Assembly (NCBI GenBank): GCA_942486035.1
Contig: CALNXK010000172.1
Span: forward strand, 440,001-504,000
Source of the DNA: Porites lobata
Lineage: Eukaryota; Cnidaria; Anthozoa; Scleractinia; Poritidae
DNA length: 64,000 nucleotides
Direction of reading: 5' to 3'
How positions within the stretch are numbered: position 1 is the first letter of the stretch; the number at the start of each line of letters is the position of its first letter. Position numbers and translations under genes: made by a program. Under the pieces are notes generated by a model. The model made no database searches, was not told where the DNA came from, and saw only the letters and a program-made list of their open reading frames with translations. Shown here in pieces: positions 34,741-46,300 of this stretch.

Positions 34741-36284
34741 GGGAAAACAGCTTTAGAAAAGTAACACTGAGAGAAACGGAAGCCGGACTAGCATAAAACA
34801 GTAGTCCCAGCTCCTTGCCTAAGACACAAACATTCCTTCAGCTGGTCACGCAGTCTATTCTCCCCAACATCAGCGTCATGTGGAAAAGCAAATCATACTA
34901 CACGGATAATGAAGTCATATGCCACGACTCAAGGCAGCTGAAATCAAACTCTGAATTCAGAAGGAGTTAGAAGCGAATTCAATTTATAGTTTTAAACCAA
35001 TAAGAAGCACCAAATGAAAAAAGTATTATTGGTTTTATTCACAGTAAAATTCTCATAGATGCTACTATTCCATTTCAAATAAAGCCTTAGGAATAGGAGG
35101 ATATGAAGATTTCAGACGAAAAGGTCATTATAGGGACTTTCTGCGATGTAAAACAGCAGTATTTAGGGGGGAGGGATTACTCACCTATACGTGAATAATA
35201 ACCAAAATGAATCATAACCAACGTTATATTTTTTTAAGCAATGTTTATGGCGACATGATTTACACCCTGGTCCTGACCCTCCAGAGGGGTTACTCCTGGG
35301 AATTCTTGTTTGGGGTGTGCCACCTGGTTCTCCAAATCCTGATACTATTTCAGACCAAAAAATGGCATTTTCCACACCCGTTTTCAGACCAGATCTCTAG
35401 AATCTGTACCCATTTTCAGGCCTGGCCTAATTTTGCCTGTTCAACGTGAAGACTCTCAGATTGTGGGGGAGTTGCACAAGTTTCCTCCTGTTTTATTGTC
35501 ACGTTCGCACTTTCTCAATTTAGCAGACCCAACTATCTCAGAGCCTGGAACAGGCCTTTACCTAATTTAAATTAGGCAGAAATTATCATGTTATCATTAC
35601 CAGATTAAAGCACAACAAAAAAATTCTTCAAAAGCATTTCAAATTTGCATATTTTTATTTCGTTCTTATTCATTTGGAATTGAAATGATAAAGACATTCA
35701 CGTATGTATCCTTCTGTAGTTCCCTCGAAAACCATCCTTGATTCTAGTCCAAAATGGGCAAAAACAGAGACCAGACCAAAAAGGCCCAAAAACTCTACAA
35801 CACCATCTGCACAAGTCATGCAATAGTTTTATCAATTACTATGCCAATAAGGCAATGATGTAAATAGTCCGACATGTATTTTATCTTGTTACATTTGAAA
35901 TTAATGATTTTTAGCTTTCATTTTATTGTGGATCATAAATTATGTAATTCAGCCTACAGCTGCTGTGTTTTTTTTATCAATAAACTACCTGTCTAACCAT
36001 CTATCTACCCTTTGGGGCAGCACATACCTACTGTATATGGCTTATATAAGGGAGTACCCTCCCCCCCGGGTCCTGACCCCTTTCATGATGGTTAGAGACC
36101 ATGACCAGGTCTAAAAATGGGTGTAGAAAATAGCATTTTGGTCAGGCTCATGATTCAGAGATCCCGGTGGCACACCTCCACCTTATAATTTTATCTATTA
36201 CTTAATCTCCAAGTCTTGCTATTTAGTAAGACTTTTGATCTTATTTTTCCTTACCTGGAACCAATTAGCACTGTTTTTACTAAA
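34741..36284. other. Interior of a possible TIR element, with decayed repeats
   Basis: No coding exon. A GTTACTCCTGGGAATTCTTG ... GTGTGCCACCTGG block (35285-35330) and an inverted counterpart CGGTGGCACACCTCC (36166-36180) bracket part of it. 35480-35557 is copy 3 of the AGCCTG repeat. 36000-36060 carries the GGCAGCACATACC block seen reversed at 25610. Confidence 0.45.
35480..35557 (-). repeat. AGCCTG...CAGGCT short dispersed repeat, copy 3 (truncated)
   Basis: TTTCCTCCTGTTTTATTGTC and then TCTCAGAGCCTGGAACAGGC match the reverse-oriented family end seen at 25429-25527. Confidence 0.55.
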
Positions 36285-36365
36285 GTAGTCCGTAGTCTGT
36301 ATTTTATACCCAGTCCGTATTTTATACCCAGTCCGCAGTCCATGTCCGCGTTTTATAGTGACCAA
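36285..36365. repeat. TATTTTATACCCAGTCCG repeats, right cluster
   Basis: Inverted counterpart of the strings at 34605-34740; two tandem copies are visible at 36299-36340. Confidence 0.5.
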
Positions 36366-36913
36366 TATTTACCATGGCTGGCAATGTAACACACATTTTG
36401 TACTCCCGAAAGTACCTTTGGATTGTTTCTCACAGTATTTGCCCGCCAGCCAGCCTGTTGTTTTCAACTCTGAGTTTGCCAGCTTTCATAATTGGTCGTC
36501 TTTACAAACTATGATTGGAATATCCCTTAAACACTTGTAAAGCTGCGCAAGATGCACATTATGGAGAGCAATCAGCTGCTGTTTTTTTTTCCATATTTTA
36601 AAAAAAATAATAATAAATATATTTGTTTATCTTTTTTTGGTGTCCCACAAAACTAGTATATGCATGTTGTACCTTGATGAATAATTTTTGGAACAATTTG
36701 GCAACATTTTGTGATTTTTGTACATTTATTTTTCATTTGGTTGCTTGGTTTAATTTTCTATGCATCCCAGTTTTTATACCATTTATCTTGAGATGTCTAC
36801 TCAAAATATAAAATTACCTTTTCTAGCAAATTAGATAATTTAATTAGTTTATAAATTGAGGGCCCTCCTGGAAACCGAGTTAGACAACCCTCTTTATTAG
36901 TTATTATTATTAT
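36366..36913. other. Intergenic stretch, nothing recognised
   Basis: AT-rich, no supported exon. Confidence 0.35.
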
Positions 36914-37052
36914 ATATATGTTGTGGTTCAGTTTTTTCCGTGGTTTAAATTTTGTTTTCCTTTGTTTTGGGGTATGTTAGTGTATGATAATGAGTTTTAA
37001 ACAAAGGAAAACAAAATTTAAACCAAGGAAAAAATTGAACCACAACATATAT
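36914..37052. mobile_element. 139-bp palindromic MITE
   Basis: ATATATGTTGTGGTTCA, then GTGGTTTAAATTTTGTTTTC and CTTTGTTT are followed by their reverse complement. The loop is near 36968-37000. Confidence 0.85.
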
Positions 37053-37170
37053 ACTCTCAATATTCAACTGTTAATAAGTTTCCGGTCACATTCTGCTACC
37101 TTAGTACTTGAGAACCCATTAGAGGATTCATGCTGTTTCTACTACTACTATACTTCTACTTCTACTTCTA

Positions 37171-37174
37171 CTTC

Positions 37175-37230
<56 letters not shown>

Positions 37231-37237
37231 ATTATTA
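37171..37237. repeat. (TTA)n microsatellite at the 3' side of the non-LTR element
   Basis: About 20 trinucleotide units directly beyond the 3' end of the minus-strand retroelement, preceded by a (TTCTAC)n-like stretch. Confidence 0.85.
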
Positions 37238-37334
37238 TCTCTTTTAACACAGTCTTTGCTGGTGTTCTTGTTGTGCATCAGCCGGGCACAAACCATGCAC
37301 CTAGAGCGTCAGTCACTCAAGTCAATGATTCTGT

Positions 37335-38655
37335 TCATACACTGAGCACCTTTCTGAGGATTCGCGCAGATCCCAGCATGCAGATCCTTTGAATCTCTGT
37401 CATAGTAGCTCTCTCTGATACTTTCTTGATGTTTTCTACCATACCCTTCTTCACTGTACCAAGCGCACCAACAACCACAGGGATCACTACGGTTTTCATA
37501 TGCCACATTCTCTGTATTTCTAGTTCTAGGTCTTTGTACTTGCATTTTTTTTCAGTTTCCTTCAGTGCGATGTTTCTATCTGATGGAACAGTCATATCAA
37601 TAAGTTTGCAGGTGGAATTCACTGAATCTTTAACGATGATATCTGGCCTGTTCGCTGTTATAGTTCTATCAGTTTTGACTGGCATGTCCCACATGATGGT
37701 GATGTTGTTATCTTTATTGTGTATCACGGTCTCTGGTTCGTGTTCGTACCATTTGTCTGTAATCTCTATATCATGATCTTTACATATGCTCCAATGGAGA
37801 TATGCTGCAGCATTATTGTGCCTGGAGATGTACTCTGTTTTGGCTAATACCTCACATCCAGATACAATATGGTCCACTGTCTCTTCATGTTGCGAACACA
37901 ATCTGCATTTGCTCTCCACTTGCTGGCCACATATTACTTTCTGGTAGTTTCTGGTGTTTATTGCCTGGTCTTGAGCTGCTACAAGTAATCGCTCTGTTTC
38001 TCCTTTCAAATTACTTGACAACCATTTGTTGGTGGTGACTGAGTCTACATGAGGCTTCTCTAGGATCTTTGGATACTGGCCATGCAATGCTTTGTTTTTC
38101 CACTTTTCTTCTTTCATTGACTTCATCCTGGACTTAAACACGTGTTTCAGGGCTTTAGCATTTTCAGAGGCAGATTTATCTTCTCTGTACTCAATCTCTG
38201 GCATTGTTACTTCCCTTTTGAATTTAGTAGCATTCTTGGATATTGAATTTTTGGCTTTAGATCTTTCATGTTCAAGCACCTGCTTTGGATATTGCCCTTC
38301 CTTGTGCTTCAGATAGTGGTCAAGCCCTATTGTTGCAGTTTTGAATGCTGTTTCTACATCAATCAGGCCCCTACCTCCATCTTTTCTTGGGATGTACAGC
38401 CTTTCCACATCTGCTTTAGGATGTAACATCTTATGTATGTTCAGTAGTTTGCGTGTTTTTGTGTCAATCTTCTTCAGTTCTGAGATTTTCCAGTCAATGA
38501 TGCCAAAGCTATATTGCACAACTGGGACTGCAAGACTATTGATAGCTTCTATTTTGTTTATTCCATTGAGCTCAGTTCTTAGGATTAATCTTACTCTCCT
38601 ATTATATTCTTTTCTTAACTTCTCTTTCATTTTGCTACGCTGGATACCATCACTT
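37335..38655 (-). pseudogene. 5'-truncated non-LTR retrotransposon with restriction-like endonuclease (R2/R4/Dong-type)
   Basis: An intact minus-strand frame of at least 431 residues ends at 37335. It begins inside the thumb region after the reverse-transcriptase palm: INSLAVPVVQYSFGIIDW, then DGGRGLIDVE. A zinc knuckle of the form CxxC...H....C follows (CRLCSQHEETVDHIVSGC). Then comes a PD-(D/E)xK restriction-like nuclease with RPDI, LIDMTVP and a KYKDLELE helix. This order is typical of R2/R4/NeSL-type LINEs, which cut the target with this nuclease. The RT palm and N-terminal domains are missing, so it cannot move by itself. The frame stays open upstream into a (GAA)n run that begins the flanking microsatellite. 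Lying between TTA tracts recalls R4/Dong elements that target TAA repeats. Confidence 0.82.
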
Positions 38656-38675
38656 TCTTCTTCTTCTTCTTCTTC

Positions 38676-38713
<38 letters not shown>

Positions 38714-38714
38714 T
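38655..38714. repeat. (TTC)n-(TTA)n microsatellite at the 5' side of the non-LTR element
   Basis: About seven TTC units pass into about thirteen TTA/ATT units and then unique sequence. Together with 37171-37237 it brackets the element. Confidence 0.85.
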
Positions 38715-38850
38715 CAGTGTTACCTTACAACTGAAAACCAAACCCCTTGTCACCGCAAATTAACGTCTGTTGTCCAAGTTATGACCATTAGAATGCTCGC
38801 ATTGCTGGAGTAAGATACTTTTAGAACTCAAGCTGTAGTGAAATTGCGGT

Positions 38851-39029
38851 ATACGCCACTTTCGCATTCCCCATAATGCACCTTGTTTGCCCCCCCTAAA
38901 TTTTGCATAACCTTTGTTTTTCATATCTCCTAGGTATTACAGCCGTCCCAAGAGAAATTGAAAACAATGCTTATGCAAAATTTTGGTGGGCAAATAAGGT
39001 GCATTATGGGAGATGTGCAAGTGGAGTAT
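38851..39029. mobile_element. Palindromic MITE, copy 3 (179 bp)
   Basis: Ends ATACGCCACTT and AAGTGGAGTAT (its right arm reads GAGATGTGCAAGTGG), with inner CATAATGCACCTTGTTTGCC and its complement. Same family and length as 23231-23409. Confidence 0.88.
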
Positions 39030-40296
39030 ATTTGTAAGTGCGGGCGACGATTTATGTTTACCTTAGAGATGTGATTGATGCTGAGAACCGCTTTTATAAT
39101 AACTGAGTAGTAGATGTGTGCGTCTTGTGTGCGTGCATAAGATAGCCCTTTTAGTTCCAGTATCAACAGAGTAGACTTGCTACAAGTCAACCTTTCGTAA
39201 GTTCTTAAAAGTGAACGAAGCGGGCTTCAATGCATGCGGTCGCGCAGTGACCGAGCGAGCGACGAAGTCTCCAGGTCGACTTGTTTCGCCTGAATGGATT
39301 TGAATCATATCATAAATTCACGCGGGAAAAAGTGATTGACATATTCTGTGTCGGGAGCGTCGTCACTCTCCTATTGGTCAATTGTCATGACGTCAAGGGT
39401 TGAATTTTCGACTGGTGAATTTCGCGCGAAACTGGCGTGAAAAGTCTTTTAAAATGGCATAGCCAACCATAAAAAATAAAGTACTTTTATAAAGTCTATC
39501 AACAGAGGAAATCGCCACGGAATCATGAACTTGTAAATTGAATTGAACAACACAGCAAACAAGAAGCAGATTGAATTCACCAATTTTATTCAAAAGAACT
39601 ATTGTTTATACAAGCTCAGAATGGAAACAGATGCTTAACGCGACGACTGTACTAAGTCTTTTTAAAGTTATTCAGTCTGTTTATTTAACCCTTGTTTAAT
39701 GATCCAAAGTCGTTGAGACTCAATAGTGAATCATGTTTTGTCACTATTTTGCTACTGTTCACCGAGGGGCGACTCAGAAACGACCGGATTGCATAAGGTA
39801 TTAATGTTCTCGGTCATCCGCTTCATCTCTTGAAGAAGGTACGTTGCAATCATAGTTGTAGCCTCCCGGGAGAGCTTGCTCGCGGGCTAAGATTGTTGCA
39901 GTCGTCAGTTGATAGTATTTAACTCTGGTTATTGACCTGATTGATCAATTAAGTCGCGTTGTAATTGGACCTCTGTATACTGCCGTATAATCTTGGTTGT
40001 CTTCGAGTCAATACCTAGATGTAACTAAAACTGTTCTTCAGCCTGGAACTTTTAAAAACAAAGCGTTTGTTCTTTCCAGGTTTTGCATGACAACATTTTA
40101 TTTTTACATCAAAAAAATATTTAAATATTTCAAACCATGCGCGGGGACGTGGGCAAAAAAAAGTTCGCGCATGCTCATAAATATTTTTCCGGGTTGAATT
40201 CTAGAATCAGACATGAATAAAAGAACGATAGCTGACTGTCTCTGGCCATATCCGTTTTTTAACGTTTTAGATGGGTGATTTGTTATTAACGACAGA
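39030..40296. other. Upstream region of the HSF-like gene
   Basis: Contains a loose repeat at 39176-39290, with ACTTGCTACAAGTCAACC at one side and CCAGGTCGACTTG at the other. The GGGAGAGCTTGCTCGCGGGC motif is at 39868-39887. No convincing TATA box or HSE array (tandem nGAAn) could be assigned. A stop codon in frame with the gene-2 ATG lies at 40276. Confidence 0.4.
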
Positions 40297-40392
40297 ATGG
40301 CGTTGCGAATTACAGAGAGAGGAGGCCTTTTCCCCAACAAATTGTACAAGATGGTGGAAAATGAAGCTGATGATTTTATTAAGTGGAGTAAG
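40297..40392 (+). CDS. HSF-like gene, exon 1 (DNA-binding domain, helix 1)
   Basis: ATG 40297 with an in-frame TGA at 40276 upstream. It encodes 32 codons ending FIKWSK at a donor AAG|GTAATA, phase 0. It joins exon 2 to give WSKAGNWILICSD, matching the HSF pattern of W, small residues and a hydrophobic strand ending in D. Confidence 0.78.
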
Positions 40393-43300
40393 GTAATAAT
40401 TGTTTTGGTTCAAAACCTTGCTATGAGTGTTTAACTCAGTGTTTGATACTTCTGGAATATACTTCAGCACTTTTGGCTCGGATTCATGCTACAGTACAGC
40501 TTAGATATTACACTGCTTGCAGTCCGCCTTTCCTTTTATAGTCGAGATTCTGACCGGAACATGGACTGCTTAAATCAGGTGATACCTAAGGTACTCTACT
40601 TATTGTATGTATTCTACACACTTACCAATTCTGAACAAGGATCGAGAATGCTTTCAGTAGAATTCGAATATATTTTACAAAATTGAGGACGGCTTTTCTC
40701 AAAGTTCACGTCGCCAAAAAATCGAGCCGTGTCCAGATCGGTGACTGATTGTGAATTGTAAATTGTAGTTTGTTTACCCTCGGAACACTCAGGAGTTCTT
40801 GCGAACTCGTTAAACGTGTTTGTGCGTTCCAGATCGATTGGAGTTTGGAAGTGTTGGTTTTTGATGAGAGGCGAAAACCGGAGAAAAACCTCTCAGATCA
40901 AAGAAGAGAATTAAAAACAAACTCAACGCTCATATGGCTTCAACTGATTTCTATTGGACGCTCGAGGCTGCTCGCGGTTGCAAAAATAAGTATTTCAAAA
41001 TTAACCCACTCTATTTTTTATCGTTTGGGAATCAGATCCAGTCATTCTGGATCGTATGGGAAGGCTTTCTGAGTTTTAGATGGCCGGGTATTTATCCTGT
41101 GTAAAACGAAATTGTGAGTCACGCATGGACTACACACGGATTTTTTCAAGTGTAGAACGGCACTATGCCCAAGAAACTGCAATTGGTCAGCTGCAAAGCC
41201 AGTCTTTCGATTCGTTTTTTTGGACTCGCTAACTCGAGCCTGGAACCCTCGCTAACTCGATCCTCGCCCTAACTCGAACGAAAATCGATTTCCCCTTGAT
41301 TTCCTTCATATATTTACTGTAATTTTACCCTCGGTAAGTCGACCCTCCTGCTAAATCGAAGTAATTTTTGTTTTACCTCAGATAATTTCTATATAACTTT
41401 ACCTTCGTTAACTCGAAACATGTTTCAAGCGCGTGACAAGTCGGAAAAAAATTGTAGGCTTGAGTAGCATTGTTGTTGACAGACGTCTGAAACATTGGAT
41501 GTATTTCAAAACAACCGTGCATTGCTTGCCTTTATTTTTTTGTCAGGCCAGGTCAAATTCAGTGTTTATCCCTGCATATTATATTAATCACGCTTTGCTA
41601 ATTAATTCCTTGCATTTGAAGTGAAGTGTGTATGATACTTGCATTTCCTCCCCATCCAATTTTCTCATTTCCTTATTCCCGATTATTTGCTTCGAGCAGC
41701 TGATAATTCGAACTCCCGATAACTCGAACCGTCTAGAGAACGACTGTAGTTCGTGAAATTCAATGACTCATGATATCAAGTCCAGCTGCTTTTGCCGGCT
41801 TAATACATCAATGACTTCCTGTGTTTCCGAGAATGTCACGCATTGGTGATAATATACATGTCTATACATACATACCGCTACAGTATTTCAAAACACGTTG
41901 TCGGAAGAAACTTTGCGAAAACCCTTTAACCCTTTAAAACTTAACATCAAAATTCAAATTGTCATTCTAAAACAGACGTGGTTAGAACAAAAATGTTAAT
42001 AGGTTTAGACTAGCAAAACAACAACTAATTTGTACGTGCGTCAAGCCTTTTTGACCTTTTTTGTACTTTATCCTTTATTTAGCTTATGGTGATATTACAT
42101 TTTTTTTTTTTTTTACTTTACATAATAGTATTCTTGGTAGTTGTGTAGCTCTTTGAAATATTTAACAATTATTCGCCGAAGGCGAAGTTAATATTGTTGA
42201 ATAATCCCCGAGACGAAGTCGAGGGGATTATTCAACAATATTAACTGAGCCTGAGGTGAATAATTGTTTTAGTATATTCACACGAAGTGATCTCAACAGA
42301 ATCAGAAAGGAAACCATTAAAAAACGATTAGTTTGATTGACGGGTGAAAATTCACGCGTGAACACGAAGCCGTAATCAGTGGATGCGCAAAAGTTAGATC
42401 TTTACGGTATCTTCAAACATGGCAAATGATAGTTTTAATCCTTTTGTATCGAGTTTTGTAAGCTTTAGAATCAACGGTTTAAAAGAAAACGCCGAAAATT
42501 TAAATTACTACCCAATTCTGTGAAGAAAAGTATCTAGAGCTTTATTTGTTTCTGTCAACTCACCGTGAATGAGAAAGTTTTCTTCGTCGCTTCTTGCAAA
42601 TGCTGTCAACAGCGGCTGCGATCAAGGTGAGCGTTGTTTATCTCCAAACTTCTTTGCCTTGTTAACTTGCTGGCACGTAAAATTTTCGAAAATATTTGCC
42701 TTCCTCTCTTCTCCATAAATTAACTTCTATTTATAGGCAAAATTGGTCTTGCGAGAAAATCCCGAAATCACAAAACGGTGACAAAGCGACCTCGTTTTCC
42801 TCTGTAGTGGTAAACATAGCTTCGAGCGTACAAAAAGTCAGAAAAAGTAAACCACTTCACAATAAATCACGCTGTTTAAACACCATGAAGTCTTTTCTTG
42901 CCTTCAAAGTCATCAGCACTTGGATATTCGTGTATTTTCAAAAAGGTTTTACTTTGAAACTTTGGCAAAACACCCAGTTCACGACAGCGATTTTGTTCGG
43001 CTTTATATTCACCGCCTAGCGCGGTGAATATAACGTCATAGTCCGAGATAGCTAACCAATCAGGTTGCTTTAATTACCAAGATCACTGAGTGTGTATATA
43101 CTAAACCGATTTATAATAAAGATTTTCACACATATTCCATACAATAGCTGCGCTAAAAACAGGAAACGGAGACTTCCAGTTCTAGTCGGCTGTTTTTTAA
43201 ACTTTACAGAAGGACATTTGTGGGCAGGGAATAAGTCAGCACAAAATTTAACAGCTTTTGCGTTCTCCACCGCGAGGCAAGGTAACCGAAAAGCCTCAAA

Positions 43301-46300
43301 TGTAGGTCGTCCTGCACCTTTTGTTTTCATCGTCACAATGTGTGCTAATTTTAGTTTTGTTTTTTTTTATTCAATTTACTCACACAAAAATGCAGTAACC
43401 AAGCAAAAAAGAAATAAAAAGAGAAACAAAAAATAAATAAAGAAAGGGGGAAAATACAGTGCTAAAACGGAACAGTGCCAGTTAGTTGCAGTTAGTTACA
43501 GAACTACTTAATTAAAGGTCCACTTACTTACGGTGCTACTTAATTATAGATTGATGCTATTTACATTAACAAAATTATTGTACGTATCATCAGACTGAAT
43601 TCTTTGTGGTGAAAAGAAGACGACGACGTGTTGATAATAGAAAGCGCGCATATTTATATTAAGTAAACTTAGCTGTATTTCTGGCGTTGAGAGACAAGAT
43701 TCAAAGCAGCAATAAATGGTTCCTATTTTTTTACTGCTTGGTGTATTCTTTTCTTCCTTATGTCTACGACTCAAATGATGTAAGAAATTATTCTGACTTG
43801 GGCACCATACTTTCGCTCTGCATGTCCAGATAAAGTTCTTTACTATAAGGCAGGGAAAGTTTATGGTGAGATTAAAGTGGGAGTTGTTTGCCTAGAGCGG
43901 TACTCATGTCGAAGTACTTGTCTTGTTGAAGGATCTGACGCGTCCATATATAGCGAAATATTATCCCAAAAGGATTTCATTTTTTTTTTGGCATTTCCAA
44001 AACAGCTGAATAGAATCCTCTATCACTTCGTGGCAAAAGGGACATTTTCCACCCTCCCTAATCTCTATTTTTGTTTCGGTGGTAAACAAATGTTTAAAAA
44101 CTGAAATATAGCCTGCCTGCAAGCTCCCGAAGGGGGGTGGGGGGTGGGGGTTGAAATTTGTGGATTGGTACCGCTTAGGAAAATGACTGCTGCCAGGGTT
44201 GATGCGCTTTATTAGGATAAAGATTTATGACAATACTTGCTAAACGTCCTTGAAAGGAAAGTGTTCGAAAGTTATCTTGACTGCTATTAAAATTTGCTGT
44301 GCCAGTTATATAATTTGTTGTTGCTGAATTGGTACCTCTTAGGGATAGAAATGAATTTGGAACACTCCCATAAAAAAGATTCTGGTACCTTTTAGGGGTG
44401 TTCTCGAAATTTTCCGACGAGCACCCCTGTCACTTTTATAGGGGAGTACCCCCCTCTCCCGGGTGCAAGCTCTTCGAGGCGCTCTGGATGTGGGGCGGAG
44501 ATGACATAAGTAATGACGTCATTACCCATGGCATGCGTTTTTCAATGTTTATTTGCATTCGCCCTCGTTCTCGCCTCGCGCTGATTGGCGGAAATCTGAC
44601 AGCTCAGTAAACGGGGAGCCACAGGGGAATTGGAAGTGGAATTTAAATTCCACGGACGTAGTGGCAAGCTTTTCTTCCTTTTCCCGCCCCGCCGGTACAG
44701 CGCCCAGGAGAGCTTCATCGCAGGCTAACTGAAATACAAATCAGTTAGTTTAGAGCTTATTAGTAGCGTGCTCATTCCACGAAGCCTTGCGTCCGTATTG
44801 TTCGGGTTCCACTGTACAATTTTCTTGTCTCCAAAAAGGCTGAAGTATTTGCCAGATACTGCCGGGCGCAGGAGCACAGTCCCGCAGAGGAATGATTTAT
44901 TTATTTATTATTTATAAATTCATTTGTTTATGCGTATAATGAGGTATTCCTTTCAGAGGAATCACTATTTAAGTTGTTGTAATAGCTGGGTTCATAAACG
45001 AATTCCTACAGCACAATGCAACATCATTGTTAGTACTAAATTTTGCAATCCATTGTTAAATTGTGCGCTTTTATCTCCTTCAGGCTGGGAATTGGATCCT
45101 GATTTGCAGTGATCAACAAAAATTTTTAAGTTCGGCAATCCTTACGAAGTACTCCATGAAAAATAGCTTCCAGAACTTCGTGCGGCAGCTGAATTATTGT
45201 AAGTAAAGTCAGCTTAAGTTGGGATCGTTAAATGGATTGATAAAACGATTTTCATTATTTAGCTGGTTGCGTTTGTTCAGTCAAGCAGTTCGTTAGCTTG
45301 ATGTGCCCGATTTATCTGATGTTTGTGTTTCAGATGGCTTCTTTGCATTCAAAGAGGAGCAAAAAATAGCGAAAGCAGCAGGTCAATTGGAAATTGACCC
45401 AGCGTACTTGTACTTTCGACATGAATCCAACTGCTTCAAGAAGGGTCACCCTGAATTGCTTCAGCGTATCAAAAAGGTTAGACCATTATAAAAAATGTTG
45501 TAAATAATTTTTTTTTTCACTTATACTGCATGTATTTAATATGTGGCTTTGCTGCCATAAGTGGTAATAATTTAATGACAAGGTGACAGAGAAATCTCGG
45601 AACCCTGTATGCAGGTCTGTAATTTTTCCTAGTGACGTCATTTCAAGATAGTGATTATGATATTACCATAATAAGCTATTTCCAAACCCGCAGACTGAAA
45701 ATGGATCATATTTTTGGGGAGGAGACGGCAAAATTCTCTTAACGGCAAAACCAGCCATGAAAACGAAGCGAAATGGCAATAGACCTTCCCACAGTTTTTT
45801 CAACTTTTGACTTGGACCAGTTGGGGAAAATCCGTCGACACCACATAAAAGAGAGCCTTAAGTAAGACAAATTGCCAAATTTGATGGTGAAACGTCTTAA
45901 GCGAGCGAAGATATAGCTCAGCAAATTTGCGAAAATTTACAGACGTTTGTATGGTGGGGGGCAAGTTTCCAGGCTTTTTTTAGACCAGACCCTATATCCT
46001 AGCTTTCTCAGCCAAGTTCTTACATGCATCAGTTGACCTACCATCATATGACGACCGATATAAAAATGCTTTTGTTTACGTCAAGATTTTAGAGAGGTCA
46101 CACCGCATTCAATACTAAACATTGTTTCTAGCTAAAGAAATCCTTAACAGCTGATAGTCACAATGCGTCGTCGGCAAGGAGATAATTATGATTTTCTTAG
46201 ACATTAGCTTCAGCCGCATTCAGCAAGTAACAGGTTATATTTTGAGTAACCTGGGATGAAGCCGTAGTTTTCGAAAATGCAATGCTTGCGTGCATGTTAA

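Larger units (their letters stand above)
40393..45083 (+). other. HSF-like gene, intron 1
   Basis: A 4.7-kb intron with several repeat elements (41220-41752, 42164-42268, 42270-43103, 43100-43175). 43176-45083 otherwise holds GGTACCTCTTAGGG-type motifs at 44168, 44331 and 44391 and a G-rich run at 44134-44155; no exon is seen there. Confidence 0.6.

Noticed and set aside
36984..37247. Open frame rich in Ile/Tyr
   Set aside because: Produced by the palindromic MITE and the TTA microsatellite.
37426..38763. Several + strand frames of 70-140 residues
   Set aside because: Antisense shadows of the minus-strand retroelement; low-complexity Phe/Ser/Tyr composition.
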